From assembly GCA_947087145.1 (NCBI GenBank), contig CAMUBM010000035.1, positions 1 to 7,084 on the forward strand: DNA of 7,084 bases. The letters run 5' to 3'. The position numbers and the translations under genes are program-made. This stretch comes from an uncultured Mycoplasmatota bacterium. GTDB taxonomy: Bacteria > Bacillota_I > Bacilli_A > RF39 > UBA660. Below the pieces are notes generated by a model that ran no database searches, had not been told where the DNA came from, and saw only the letters and a program-made list of their open reading frames with translations. Shown here piece after piece: positions 6,739-7,084 of the stretch (positions within the stretch are counted from its first letter, which is position 1; each line of letters opens with the position of its first letter).

Positions 6739-6747
6739 ATTATAGCA
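6739..6747 (-). promoter_or_regulatory. Deacetylase gene promoter (extended -10)
   Basis: TGCTATAAT on the minus strand is a perfect extended -10, identical over nine bases to that of prfB. The -35 region 17 bases upstream is only TTTATT. A start near 6732 gives a leader of about 20 bases that holds the GGAGG site. Confidence 0.7.
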
Positions 6748-6784
6748 AATATTTTCTCTAAAATAAAAAAGAAGAACTCTCTAT

Positions 6785-7039
6785 TTATTTAAAATCTTCT
6801 TTTGTCTTTTTTATATATATATCGATTAAGTCAGGATCGTTTTGATTTACTGGTAGTTTATCTTTCGCAAAGAATTCCATTTTTTTAGATTCTTTGTCCC
6901 ATTTTAGTTCACCAGTGTACTTATTTGTATAAAATAATGCTGTGTTATTGATTACAACATCGCCATTTGGGTAGTCATTTCTTCTTGAGGGTCCAGAAAT
7001 TATTCCTAAATGCATTTTCCACTTCGTTTTTCCAATCAT
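6785..7039 (-). CDS. Hypothetical protein, C-terminal part of a frameshift-split gene
   Basis: This frame encodes a soluble, polar sequence that includes ISGPSRRNDYPNGD, VVINNTALFYTN, GELKWDKESKKMEFF and NDPDLIDIYIKK before a TAA at 6785. I do not recognise the family. The ATG at 7039 is unlikely to be a real start: it is directly preceded by an in-frame TGA and has no ribosome binding site. The frame one base away is open from the window edge and reads coding-like sequence (NNAERNIAMYMNDWKNEVENA) up to the same spot. Removing one T from the TTT at 7010-7008 joins the two as ENA-LGIISGP. The genuine part of this frame therefore probably begins near 7009. The gene lies about 75 bases upstream of the deacetylase start. 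There is no signal peptide or membrane segment in the visible part. Confidence 0.55.
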   Translation of the reverse strand: MIGKTKWKMHLGIISGPSRRNDYPNGDVVINNTALFYTNKYTGELKWDKESKKMEFFAKDKLPVNQNDPDLIDIYIKKTKEDFK

Positions 7040-7084
7040 TCATATACATTGCAATATTTCTCTCAGCATTATTTTCGGCAATAT
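6975..7084 (-). pseudogene. Upstream fragment of the same hypothetical gene, frameshifted
   Basis: This frame is open from the right edge of the window and reads AENNAERNIAMY, MNDWKNEVENA, then FRNNFWTLKKK to a TGA at 6977-6975. The last eleven residues, after the TTT at 7010-7008, look like out-of-frame translation, since the neighbouring frame carries the better-looking continuation. I read this as the preceding part of the gene ending at 6785, broken by a one-base insertion. Whether that is a true mutation, an assembly error or a recoding site cannot be told from the sequence. The start of the gene is outside the window. Confidence 0.5.

Noticed and set aside
6758..6790. Terminator hairpin after the gene ending at 6785
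   Set aside because: AAATAAA and TTTATTT can pair across a partly paired inner region, but the stem is nearly all A-T and no T run follows. It is expected by chance in such AT-rich DNA.
1..7084. CRISPR arrays, tRNA or rRNA genes, insertion sequences, defence or toxin-antitoxin systems
   Set aside because: I saw no spaced direct repeats, no tRNA-like T-loop sequence, and no transposase or terminal inverted repeats. The coding content is core or surface-enzyme genes.

Overview
The window is a compact, visibly AT-rich stretch of a bacterial chromosome with every gene on the minus strand. Read in transcription order (high to low coordinates) it holds: a frameshift-split unidentified gene cut by the window edge (about 7084-6785); a secreted, membrane-anchored PIG-L/LmbE-family deacetylase (6711-5347); prfB, encoding release factor 2 with its programmed +1 frameshift (5280-4194); a YitT-family membrane protein (4178-3345); tilS, the tRNA-Ile lysidine synthetase (3294-1939); and ftsH, the AAA+ membrane zinc protease (1952 to the left edge, 3' end not in the window).

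The low GC, GGAGG/GGTGA-type ribosome binding sites, TGnTATAAT promoters and the YitT and tilS-ftsH gene content point to Bacillota. The AT bias and protein style suggest an uncultured gut-type Bacilli/Erysipelotrichia/Mollicutes-adjacent lineage, but this is inference. TGA is a stop codon here: it ends the deacetylase gene and is the regulated stop in prfB, so this is not a Mycoplasma/Spiroplasma-type code 4 genome.

prfB, yitT, tilS and ftsH look like one densely packed transcription unit. The gaps are 15 bp (prfB-yitT) and about 50 bp (yitT-tilS), and tilS and ftsH overlap by 14 bp. A clear extended -10 promoter precedes prfB with a leader of only about 12 nt. A second promoter-like element lies inside the 3' end of tilS and could give ftsH its own transcription. 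A weak one sits before tilS. The deacetylase has its own extended -10 promoter and a symmetric A/T-rich hairpin overlapping its stop codon, which also overlaps the -35 region of prfB. The housekeeping genes cover translation termination (prfB), decoding of AUA codons (tilS) and membrane protein quality control (ftsH). The deacetylase probably acts on the outer face of the membrane.

Most of the window is ordinary core genome, and I see no new multi-gene system. The points most worth a second look are a Rho_N/SAP-like motif fused to the C-terminus of FtsH, the single-base frameshift in the gene at the right edge, the likely TTG start of tilS behind a GGTGATC ribosome binding site, the buried ftsH promoter, and the domain layout of the deacetylase.
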